DNA from: Pandoraea terrigena
GTDB lineage: Bacteria > Pseudomonadota > Gammaproteobacteria > Burkholderiales > Burkholderiaceae
DNA: 64,000 nucleotides
Assembly: GCF_902459705.1 (NCBI RefSeq)
Contig: NZ_CABPRU010000014.1
Location: 80,522-144,521 of the forward strand
Direction of reading: 5' to 3'
In this document: one piece after another, positions 37,573-44,991 of the stretch
How positions within the stretch are numbered: position 1 is the stretch's first letter
Layout: the number at the start of each line of letters is the position of its first letter
Position numbers and translations under genes: made by a program
Notes under the pieces: model-generated
What the model saw: the letters and a program-made list of their open reading frames with translations, nothing else
What the model was told of the DNA's origin: nothing
The model's database searches: none

Positions 37573-38829
37573 TCAGTCAGCCGCGCGGGGACGACGAATG
37601 AGCATGAGAGCAGCAAGGGCGGCGACGATCGTCACGGGAATGCTCGCGCCGATCACCAGGGCGGCACTGCTGCCCACAGCGAGCAACATGCCGGCTGCGA
37701 GCGGCCCGACCACCGAGCCGATGCGCCCGAAGGCCACGGCTGCCCCCACGCCCGTGCCACGCATGGCGGTCGGGTAGTAGGCAGCGGCGAGCGCGTAGAG
37801 CACCGACTGGCCGCCGATGATGAACATGCCCGCAAAAAACGCCGCCGTCGCCAGTACACCGAAGCCCTGCGCTGCGGCGAGCCCGACGAGCGAGGCGATC
37901 ATGCCCAGATACATGCCGCCGATCACGAGCGACATGCGCGCGCGATCCATCAGGTAGCCGAGGGCGAGCACGCCGACGGCGCTGCCCACGTTGAAGAGAA
38001 TCTGCACCCAGCCGATATCGCCGCGCGCCAGGCCGCGCGCCCCCATGAGCGACGGCAGCCAGTTGAGCAGGAAGTACAGCACGATCAACGTGCAGAAGTA
38101 GGACAGCCAGAGCTGAACCGTCGAGATGCCGCGACCTTCCGAGAACAGCACCGTCATCATCGGCGCTGGCGTGGCACGTTGGCGTTGCGAGGTCGCGGCC
38201 GCAAATGCGCGAGACTCCGGCAAACACCACGCCAGCAACGGCAAGAGCAGCAGCGGGCCGACGCCGCCTGTGTAGAAGATATGCCGCCAGTCGGCGTCGC
38301 TCACCGCCAGCATGCCGATGGTCGCGGCAATGCCGCCCCCGAGCGGAATCCCGCAATACATGATGCTCACTGCCGTGCCACGCAGGCGCGGCGCCACGGC
38401 TTCCGACGACAACGCAATCAGGTTCGGCATGGCACCGCCCAGACCGATGCCCGTCAACACGCGCACGATCACCAGCATCCAGAAGTCCGACACGAACGCC
38501 GTGGCGATCGACAACACGCCGAAGACAGCCGCCGAGAGCATCAGCACGCGCTTGCGGCCGATGCTGTCGGCCAGGCGCCCCCCCACCATCGCGCCAGGCA
38601 GCAGCCCGAAAGTGCCCGCCGAGAAGGCGAGTCCCATCTGCGCGACGCTCAGTCCGAACTCCTTGGACATACCGCGCGCCGCCACCCCGACCGATTGCAG
38701 GTCGAGGCCTTCGAGCAGCGCGACGGCAAAGCACAACGCCAGCGTGAGCGCCACCGGACTGGCCACATGCGCGGCGCCCTCCGCCCCCAACGGCAACGCT
38801 TGCGCGCTGCCCTCATGATTCGATTTCAT
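37573..38829 (-). CDS. MFS transporter for hydroxycinnamates (HcaK/AAHS-like)
   Basis: A 418-residue 12-TM major facilitator of the aromatic acid:proton symporter type, with LEGLDLQSVGVAARGM in helix 1, GGRLADSIGRKRVLM between helices 2 and 3, and VRVLTGIGLGGAMPNLIALS. AGGAG lies 6 bases before the ATG at 38829. Its position next to the hydroxycinnamate genes and downstream of two operator-like sites suggests p-coumarate/ferulate import. The gap to the porin gene is 143 bases. Confidence 0.88.
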   Translation of the reverse strand: MKSNHEGSAQALPLGAEGAAHVASPVALTLALCFAVALLEGLDLQSVGVAARGMSKEFGLSVAQMGLAFSAGTFGLLPGAMVGGRLADSIGRKRVLMLSAAVFGVLSIATAFVSDFWMLVIVRVLTGIGLGGAMPNLIALSSEAVAPRLRGTAVSIMYCGIPLGGGIAATIGMLAVSDADWRHIFYTGGVGPLLLLPLLAWCLPESRAFAAATSQRQRATPAPMMTVLFSEGRGISTVQLWLSYFCTLIVLYFLLNWLPSLMGARGLARGDIGWVQILFNVGSAVGVLALGYLMDRARMSLVIGGMYLGMIASLVGLAAAQGFGVLATAAFFAGMFIIGGQSVLYALAAAYYPTAMRGTGVGAAVAFGRIGSVVGPLAAGMLLAVGSSAALVIGASIPVTIVAALAALMLIRRPRAAD

Positions 38830-38932
38830 GGTGTCTCCTGTGATCTTCTTCATGGACTTCGGTCGCCACCCTGCGCGGGCAGCACCTGATGCGCAGTCAG
38901 CCGACACCGGAGACGAAGCACGGCGAGGCGCC

Positions 38933-38959
38933 TCAATGAATCAGGAAACCTGATATTAA
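38933..38959. promoter_or_regulatory. MarR operator-like site upstream of the MFS gene (site B)
   Basis: The core ATCAGG-AAA-CCTGAT (38940-38954) is a perfect 6+3+6 palindrome, 111 bases upstream of the transporter start. It is followed on the plus strand by ATTAAG, matching the AT flank of sites A and C but in opposite orientation. Boxes at promoter spacing are not seen here, so it is probably operator only. Confidence 0.7.
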
Positions 38960-39066
38960 GGGCGCACGTACCGCAGGCGCGAAGATGCCGCGCGAGCCGT
39001 ACATCCGCTTTCGTCCTACCGTGTCACTGGGATCCGGTCGCGCGTTTCTCTCCGGCGACGGACTCC

Positions 39067-39096
39067 ATTTAATATCAAGCTACCTGACAATACAAG
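39067..39096 (-). promoter_or_regulatory. Promoter-operator upstream of the MFS gene (site C)
   Basis: On the minus strand TTGTAT (39090-39095) and TTAAAT (39067-39072) are 17 bases apart, and the spacer holds ATCAAGCTACCTGAC (39074-39088 on the plus strand). The 30-base element is identical to site A at 24 positions. It lies between the marR stop and the transporter, whose message would have a leader of about 230 bases including site B. Confidence 0.72.
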
Positions 39097-39124
39097 CCAT
39101 CGGCAGGTCGGGACAAACCCGGGG

Positions 39125-39685
39125 TCAGTCGCGCAGATTGCGCACGAACATTTCGAGATGGCGTTGCACGGCCGCTGCGTCTTCGCGGCTCACATCGGCA
39201 CGCATGCGCGCGTCGATCTCCTTGGCGGCGGCCTCGCATTGCGCGAGCACCCGGCGGCCTTCGTCGGTGAGTTGCAACAGCACGATGCGGCCATGATTGG
39301 GATCGGGCTCGCGGGTAATCCACTGACGTCCGGCCATGAGACTCACGACCTCGTTGGCCGACTGCGGCGTGATGAACGAGCGCTGGGCGAGTTGCGCATT
39401 GGAGAGCTTGCCGCGAGCGTCGAGCACCGAGAGCGCGGTGAACTGGGCCAGCGTCAGCCCGAGTGGGGCAAGCGCTTCGGACATGTGGCGGCGCAGCAAC
39501 CGGTCGAGGCTGGCGATGACGTAGGTCAGACGCAGCTTGGTGCGACGCGGCCGGACCTCGGCCGAACCCGATGTCCCCTCGGACACGTCGGTGTCCGGCG
39601 CCGAGACGACGTTCTCGCCGTCGTTGTCGTTGGCACCTGCGGCTGCGGCTGCGGTCTGCTTCTTTTTCTGGGGGACGACGCTCAT
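39125..39685 (-). CDS. MarR-family regulator of hydroxycinnamate genes (HcaR/FerR-like)
   Basis: A 186-residue regulator with a disordered Ala/Asp-rich N-terminus (about 1-48) before the MarR domain: LRLTYVIASLDRLLRRHMSE, the helix-turn-helix LSNAQLAQRSFITPQSANEV, and the wing ITREPDPNHGRIVLLQLTDEG. MarR repressors of this kind (HcaR, FerR, CouR) bind hydroxycinnamoyl-CoA thioesters and release the catabolic operon; that effector is inferred. The three operator-like sites at 36.2, 38.9 and 39.1 kb are its probable targets. Confidence 0.88.
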   Translation of the reverse strand: MSVVPQKKKQTAAAAAGANDNDGENVVSAPDTDVSEGTSGSAEVRPRRTKLRLTYVIASLDRLLRRHMSEALAPLGLTLAQFTALSVLDARGKLSNAQLAQRSFITPQSANEVVSLMAGRQWITREPDPNHGRIVLLQLTDEGRRVLAQCEAAAKEIDARMRADVSREDAAAVQRHLEMFVRNLRD

Positions 39686-39870
39686 GGTGAGAAGGCGAGA
39701 ATGCGCAAACGGTCTGCGTCAATGCTCGCGTAGTGCGGGAAAGTCAGCAGTGTAACGCCACCGTCGCGCGGTGGCGACGGTCTCACGGCGAGGCGAGTCG
39801 GTGGCGCGCGCGGCCCCCGGCTCGCCCGGTCGTCACAAACCGGGGGCGGCGGCACGGTTCGCGCGCGACC

Positions 39871-40236
39871 TCAGCCAGCGAGTCGACGGAACGTCTCGAG
39901 CACCGCGTCGCCCTTGAACGGCTTGACGATCCAGCCCTTCACACCGGCCGCCTTGCCGCGCTCCTTCATGGCCGGGCTGCTCTCGGTGGTGAGCATCACC
40001 ACGTTGACGCTCTGGTTCGCGAGTTCGCCGCGAATCTTCTCGACCATCGTCAGGCCGTCCATGTTCGGCATGTTCACGTCGCTGATGATGAGCTTCACGC
40101 CCGGGCTGGCCTTGATCTTGGCCAGGCCGTCCTTGCCGTCGACGGCCGTGTCGACGTCCAGGCCATGCTTGCGCAGAAAACCCGCGACTTCGTCGCGCAC
40201 GGTGCTCGAATCGTCGACCACGAGAATCTTCGACAT
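39871..40236 (-). CDS. CheY-like response regulator
   Basis: A 121-residue single receiver domain: acidic pocket ILVVDDSSTVRDEV, phosphoacceptor Asp53 in LIISDVNMPNMDG, the switch Thr in VVMLTTESSPAMKERG, and Lys in WIVKPFKGDAVLE. The start at 40236 follows AAGGAC and leaves a canonical CheY. Last of five genes (kinase, MCP-like, two CheX-like, CheY) on the minus strand. The resemblance to flagellar CheY or PatA-type single-domain regulators does not settle its output. Confidence 0.92.
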   Translation of the reverse strand: MSKILVVDDSSTVRDEVAGFLRKHGLDVDTAVDGKDGLAKIKASPGVKLIISDVNMPNMDGLTMVEKIRGELANQSVNVVMLTTESSPAMKERGKAAGVKGWIVKPFKGDAVLETFRRLAG

Positions 40237-40283
40237 GGTGTTGTCCTTGTATGTAAGAGGAAGTAGAGGTTCGCGCCGCGATC

Positions 40284-40925
40284 TCAGAACAATTCCAGCG
40301 CCCCGGTCTCGACGGGCTCGGCGCTCGCCTGCGGGGCGTCGCGGAACGCTTCCGGCGACCAATTGAGACTGAAGACGAAATGCTGGTGCAACGTCACGAT
40401 CTGGCCGCTGACCGGATCGGTGAGGCGGTAGACGAAGCACAACTGCGGGTTGTCGGTGCCGAACGAGATGTACTTCTGCTTGTGATTGATGAGCAGCGGC
40501 ACCTGTACCTGCGCGCGGCCAACCGCCAAAGGATCGCCCATGTAGCGGTTCTTGAACGCGCCCCAAATCAGGTTTGTCAACTCGCCGAGCATGCCGTTGA
40601 GTTCGCGAAAGCCCGCCTGGCCTTCGCAACGGCCCGTGTGTTCGAGCAGTTGCATGAACGGGACCTGTTCGGCCTGCATCATCATGTAGCCTCGGCACCA
40701 GGCGCTCTCGAGCGGAATCAGGCTGAAGACCTCGCCGAAGATGATGCGATCGCGCACCACGCCGGGCGGCTCGCAGTGTACGGCGATGTCGCCGAACAGG
40801 CCACGAAACACGCCATCGGTGATATCGATCATTCCGCGCACGAGCGCGGCGGGATACTCGTGCTCGACGCTCTCATCGAGGATCAGAAACTGGCTGACCG
40901 ACTCGCGGGGGGTGCTTCGGTTCAT
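40284..40925 (-). CDS. CheX-like phosphatase domain protein (copy 1)
   Basis: A 213-residue protein with a CheC/CheX/FliY-type phosphatase motif ExxN: Glu115 and Asn118 in ELNGMLGELTNLIWGAF. The second half (SFGTDNPQLCFVYRLTDP, LHQHFVFSLNW) fits the CheX sheet. CheX proteins dephosphorylate CheY-P, so it probably acts on the CheY encoded 47 bases downstream. The protein ends GALELF, nearly the same tail as copy 2 (GELELF). Sequence identity with copy 2 is otherwise low. Confidence 0.8.
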   Translation of the reverse strand: MNRSTPRESVSQFLILDESVEHEYPAALVRGMIDITDGVFRGLFGDIAVHCEPPGVVRDRIIFGEVFSLIPLESAWCRGYMMMQAEQVPFMQLLEHTGRCEGQAGFRELNGMLGELTNLIWGAFKNRYMGDPLAVGRAQVQVPLLINHKQKYISFGTDNPQLCFVYRLTDPVSGQIVTLHQHFVFSLNWSPEAFRDAPQASAEPVETGALELF

Positions 40926-40964
40926 TATCGTGATTTCCTAAGGCCTGACAAAACCATTGCAACT

Positions 40965-41534
40965 TCAAAACAATTCCAGTTCACCGCTGCTGTCCTGCGA
41001 CTCGCTGACGTCGGCGTTGAAATCGAGCGGCGCATGCGCACAAACGCACAGCGTGACTGCCAGATGCACCGCCCCGTCGAACGTGATGTCCCACGAGGAC
41101 AGGAAATTCGGTTTGAGCTGCCCGAGGTGCGGCACGCATCGCGCGCTCAGCACGTAGGGCGTCGACATGCCCAGATCGGGAAAGTAGTTGAGCAACTCTT
41201 GATTGATCGCCCCACAGCACAGATTGCCCAGCTCGAGGAACACCTCGCGAAACGGCTTGTCGCGATCGTCACCCGCGAAATACGCCGCGGTCGCGTCGTC
41301 CTCGTCGAAGTGCAGCACCAGCAGCATGCGAAAGCCGATGGACGAAATCGTGAACACCACCACGTTGGCGTGCCGTGCCGCCAGGTCGACTTCGATGTCC
41401 GTCGGCGCCGCATCGGCCTGGCGCACCGAAAGCGGCACGATTTCGCACGCGGCGTGTGCCGAGCGAGTGAGCCGGGTGCGTGCGGCTTTATGAAGAATGC
41501 GTTCGAAACTGTCGCGTGCGTGAGCGCTGATCAC
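40965..41534 (-). CDS. CheX-like phosphatase domain protein (copy 2)
   Basis: A 189-residue protein from a GTG at 41534, chosen because AGCAGG lies 7 bases upstream; an ATG at 41591 would overlap the preceding gene by 41 bases. The ExxN motif is Glu101 and Asn104 in FLELGNLCCGAINQELL, and the later strand SSWDITFDGAVHLAVTL fits CheX. The protein ends GELELF. It lies 16 bases after the MCP-like gene and 39 bases before copy 1, so the two paralogues are translated together and may act as a heterodimer. Confidence 0.75.
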   Translation of the reverse strand: MISAHARDSFERILHKAARTRLTRSAHAACEIVPLSVRQADAAPTDIEVDLAARHANVVVFTISSIGFRMLLVLHFDEDDATAAYFAGDDRDKPFREVFLELGNLCCGAINQELLNYFPDLGMSTPYVLSARCVPHLGQLKPNFLSSWDITFDGAVHLAVTLCVCAHAPLDFNADVSESQDSSGELELF

Positions 41535-41550
41535 AACGAAACCTGCTGGC

Positions 41551-42285
41551 TTAGTGAAGACGGGAATGCAACTGTTGCGCGAGCGCTTCAACGCTCGAGA
41601 GCGATGCCGCGATCATCTTGCCGCCCGCCTGGATGTCCTGGAACGTCGCCGTCGTCGTCACGTCGTTGCGATGCAGGCTATCGCGATAGCTCTTCGACAG
41701 TGCTTCGGAGCGCGTGGCGAGCTCGCGCACTTCGCTGGCGACAATGCCGAAGCCGCGGCCAGCCGAACCCGCGCGTGCCGCTTCGATGGACGCATTGAGC
41801 GACACAATCAACACATGGCGGACAATCGACGACAGTTCGTGATTCTTCGCGTGCATGTCCTGGTTCTGCGTCATGAGCGAGATCATCTGCTCGTGCCAGC
41901 GCTCGAAGGTTGCGGCCAGTCCGCGCAGACGCGCGGCCTCGCCGGCAATGCGTTCGGCCTCGGCCTGCCAGTGCCCCTTCGCCTCCAGCACGGCGGCCTC
42001 GGACTTGCGCGCCGCTTCCCGATCCTGTTCGGCTTGCGCCAGGTGCGCCTGCTGCACGGCGAGCGCTTCGTCGTGCGCTTTCCTCTGTACGTCGAGGCTG
42101 CCGATCGCCAGGCGCTCGCGTTCGAGCGCCTGCGTCAGCGCCTCGTCATGGGCCTCGGTCAGCGCCCGCCAGTGCGCCGTGGCCCGCGCCATACGCCAGC
42201 GGTGCGCAACGAACGCCACGACGCCCGCGCCGATCACGCCGGCCAGTCCACCTGCCAAAAGCCATTGCACGGTGTTCATGCTCAA
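41551..42285 (-). CDS. MCP-like signalling protein without sensor domain
   Basis: A 244-residue protein with one N-terminal membrane helix (about 8-30, WLLAGGLAGVIGAGVVAFVA), a long coiled coil (about 35-145, rich in Ala, Gln, Glu), and a short MCP-type hairpin tip (about 150-240): SSIVRHVLIVSLNASIEAAR, AGRGFGIVASEVRELATRSE. This is the part of chemoreceptors that contacts CheA and CheW, but here it is shortened and no periplasmic sensor or HAMP is present. Its ATG overlaps the kinase stop codon (ATGA), so the two are made together. Confidence 0.82.
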   Translation of the reverse strand: MSMNTVQWLLAGGLAGVIGAGVVAFVAHRWRMARATAHWRALTEAHDEALTQALERERLAIGSLDVQRKAHDEALAVQQAHLAQAEQDREAARKSEAAVLEAKGHWQAEAERIAGEAARLRGLAATFERWHEQMISLMTQNQDMHAKNHELSSIVRHVLIVSLNASIEAARAGSAGRGFGIVASEVRELATRSEALSKSYRDSLHRNDVTTTATFQDIQAGGKMIAASLSSVEALAQQLHSRLH

Positions 42286-44681
42286 ACTGTCTCCGAAAGC
42301 GACGCGTCGGCATCCAGAGCCGGTCTATCGGCGACATCCGCAGCCACGCTGTTCAGATCGAAACCGTCGACCACAAAGGTGTCTGGCAGACACACCACTG
42401 TCTGGAACTGCCGGAACTCGGCGCCCTTGTGCTCATCGGTGAAGCGCAGTTCGATGCGGCCGTGTTCGCGACGGACGAAGTCTTGCACCGCATCCATGCC
42501 CACACCACGCCCCGACACCTCGGTGACCTGTGCCGCGGTCGAGAACCCCGGGCGGAAGATGAACTGGGCGATCTGCTCGTCCGTCACGTAGGTCTCGGCG
42601 GTGATCCAGCCACGCTGCACGGCGATGTTGCGAATACGATGCAGCGCCAGCCCACGGCCGTCATCGGTGAGCGTGACTTGCAGCATGTTGTGATCAAGAC
42701 CGACTTCGATACCGATGGTGCCCGCCTCCGGCTTGCCCTTCGCACGACGCTCGTCCGCGCCCTCCAGCCCGTGATCCATCGAGTTTCGCAGCAGGTGCAT
42801 GAATACGTCGCGCAGGATTGGCACGGCGGGCGAGCGCAGGCGATAGCCGTTGTCGTCGATGCGCACGGCCGGTGCCGGTTTGCCGAGTTCGCCCGCCAGC
42901 GACGGCAGCGAGTCGAGCACACCGCCCAGCGCTTCGCCCACGCCCTCGGTACCCAGCAGGCGAAGGGTCTGATGCACGGCGTCTCGCATGGCCACCAGTT
43001 GATGCAGATCGTTCGGATCGGCTGCTTCGAGCATGCGCAGGCTCGCGCGGATGTGGGCGCGCTCTACCACCATCGACGGGTCGTCCGCCGTCCTGCCCGG
43101 GCCTTTGCGGCCGAGACTCATCTCGTTGATGTGCGCGTAGGTGTCGACGGCTTCGCGCACACGCTCGAGTTCGCTCATCAGGCCATCCTGATCCCACAGG
43201 CGCGCGACGTCCGGCTGGCGCAGCTCGTGATAACGCTGCTCCGTCTCGTGCACGACGTTCGTCAGGTACTGCAGGTTGTACGTGCGTGCATTGCCCTTGA
43301 TGGTGTGCATGTTGCGAAACAGCGCGGCAATGGCCGCGCTGTCGGCCTGCGAGTGCTTGCGGATAATGCGCTCGTTCTCGCGGATGAAGCCGGTCGAACT
43401 TTCGATGAAGTGATGGAACTTCTCCTGGCTCACCGACAGAATCTCGCCGATCATCTCCAGCCGCTGCTTCTGCTCGCTGGCCTCCGCGGCGAGTTCGCGC
43501 AGCTCCGTCACGTCGCGCACACACAGCATGAGGCGCAGGATCGTGTCGCTCTCATCGGTGATCGCCGACCACGTCAGATCGAGTTGCTTGATGCGCCCAT
43601 CCGGCATGCGTTTTCCAATCTCGCCCACCAGCAGGTGTTCGTTGAAAGCAAAATTGATGGCATCCTGGCCAATGCAGGCGTCGACGGAGGCTCCGACCTG
43701 CGAGAGCGCATCCGCGCCCAGATCGCTGTCGCCGAACACCAGTTCCATGACGGGGCGCCCGGCGATGTCCTGCGTCTCGAAGATCGCTTCGAGATAGGCC
43801 GAATATTCGCCATGCACTCGCGCGCCGTCGACCACGGTCAAAATGCCCTGCTGCATGTTCTGCAACATCGCCTGAATGTCGGCCGTCTTCTGCTTGAGCT
43901 GCACCGAGCGTTCCTGAATCTTCTCGATCATGCCGTTGAACGCTACGATCGAGTGCCCGATTTCATCCATGCGACCGACCGGCACGCGACGGGTGAAGTC
44001 CTGGCTGTTCGCGATCTCGCTCATCATCGCCTGCATGCGCGAGAGCGGACGCGTGATCTGCCGGTACAACAACGCGCCGATGGCCGTGAGCAGCACGATC
44101 GCCAGCCCGGTCACGATGCCGATGGCCGTCGTGGTGGTCGAGAGCGTGTCGTTGAGCGTGGCGATGGCCGAGTCCTGCTGGCGGGTCTTCTCGACGCGCA
44201 GCGTATTGACCACCCCTTCGAGTTCGTCGCGATACTGCGCGACCATCGCGAAGAGGAACGCCTGCGCCATCTCGGTCTTGCCCGCCTGCTTGAGCTTGGC
44301 GGTGTCGTTGATGGCGTTGAAGTAGTTCTCGACGCTCTCGCGGGCCTGGGTCACCAATCCCTTCTGCGCAACGCTCGCCGCGCCGTCGGCCTGGCGGGTC
44401 AGCGACTGATCGATATCGCCGCGCAGCGTCTTGAGTGTGGCGAGTGCCTGTTGGACGACGGTGTCGTCCTGCGCGTAGACCAGCGTCATCGTGGCGATCT
44501 GCACCGCCTTGACTTGCGAGACGAGATCGGCGGAAGCGAGTGCACTCGGCACCACCCCTTCCGTCACCTGCCGTACCTTGTGAGCGCTGGCGCGGGTCTG
44601 GTAGACCGCGTAACCACCGATGATCGAGAGCGCGACAAACGTCAGGATCACCAATAGCGTAATTCGATGACGGATCGTCAT
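42282..44681 (-). CDS. Membrane Hpt/CheA-type histidine kinase lacking a CheW-like domain
   Basis: A 799-residue sensor kinase from the ATG at 44681. Order: TM1 (7-27), periplasmic helical sensor of 4HB_MCP type (about 30-185), TM2 (186-208), HAMP (208-258), PAS-like domain (about 272-392), Hpt domain with phospho-acceptor His459 in NMHTIKGNARTYNLQY, and a CheA-type ATPase domain with N box HLLRNSMDHGLE (629-640), G1 box DDGRGL (673-678), FRPGFSTA, and G2 box SGRGVGMDAV (723-732). It ends about 70 residues later without the P5 CheW-like domain of CheA. The sensor and kinase are thus fused into one receptor. Confidence 0.88.
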   Translation of the reverse strand: MTIRHRITLLVILTFVALSIIGGYAVYQTRASAHKVRQVTEGVVPSALASADLVSQVKAVQIATMTLVYAQDDTVVQQALATLKTLRGDIDQSLTRQADGAASVAQKGLVTQARESVENYFNAINDTAKLKQAGKTEMAQAFLFAMVAQYRDELEGVVNTLRVEKTRQQDSAIATLNDTLSTTTTAIGIVTGLAIVLLTAIGALLYRQITRPLSRMQAMMSEIANSQDFTRRVPVGRMDEIGHSIVAFNGMIEKIQERSVQLKQKTADIQAMLQNMQQGILTVVDGARVHGEYSAYLEAIFETQDIAGRPVMELVFGDSDLGADALSQVGASVDACIGQDAINFAFNEHLLVGEIGKRMPDGRIKQLDLTWSAITDESDTILRLMLCVRDVTELRELAAEASEQKQRLEMIGEILSVSQEKFHHFIESSTGFIRENERIIRKHSQADSAAIAALFRNMHTIKGNARTYNLQYLTNVVHETEQRYHELRQPDVARLWDQDGLMSELERVREAVDTYAHINEMSLGRKGPGRTADDPSMVVERAHIRASLRMLEAADPNDLHQLVAMRDAVHQTLRLLGTEGVGEALGGVLDSLPSLAGELGKPAPAVRIDDNGYRLRSPAVPILRDVFMHLLRNSMDHGLEGADERRAKGKPEAGTIGIEVGLDHNMLQVTLTDDGRGLALHRIRNIAVQRGWITAETYVTDEQIAQFIFRPGFSTAAQVTEVSGRGVGMDAVQDFVRREHGRIELRFTDEHKGAEFRQFQTVVCLPDTFVVDGFDLNSVAADVADRPALDADASLSETV

Positions 44682-44991
44682 GGCGTCATTTCCCCGGGTC
44701 GCACCGGCCCCCGGTGCCACGCGTGATTCGACGCAGTAGATCGGTTGCCGAATTAGTTGGTATAGGCTTCGTGCGACGTGATTATTGCCGGTGGACTGTG
44801 ACGATTCGATGAATCAACGGAAACTTAATGTGCTCCGCACTCCGCAATTCCATGTAGGAATCCGAGATGAGTAAGCACACACAAACACCGCTTTTCGATG
44901 CGTTTCGGCGTACGCAACGCCCCATGAAAACAGCGCCGGCGCGCGGTGCAATACACACCGCGCCACCGGCGTTGCTGGCAAGACCGCTGGC
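44682..44991. other. Intergenic region upstream of the kinase operon
   Basis: 310 bases. No gene was supported. It holds the presumed promoter of the five-gene signalling operon and the terminator of the gamma-glutamyltransferase gene. Confidence 0.6.
44927..44975 (-). terminator. Rho-independent terminator of the peptide ABC-GGT operon
   Basis: A long GC-rich inverted repeat (GCCGGTGGCGCGGTG pairing with CACCGCGCGCCGGC, one mismatch or bulge) is followed on the minus strand by TGTTTTC, about 20 bases after the stop codon at 44992. Confidence 0.7.

Noticed and set aside
40237..40698. A long N-terminal extension of the CheY gene
   Set aside because: The extension overlaps the CheX-like gene in another frame and has no domain. 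The CheY fold begins exactly at the ATG at 40236 behind a ribosome binding site.
41910..44657. A 915-codon open frame on the plus strand opposite the kinase gene
   Set aside because: It is antisense to a protein with unambiguous Hpt and CheA-type motifs. Its translation is rich in Arg, His, Leu and Val with no domains, the usual product of high-GC third-position bias.
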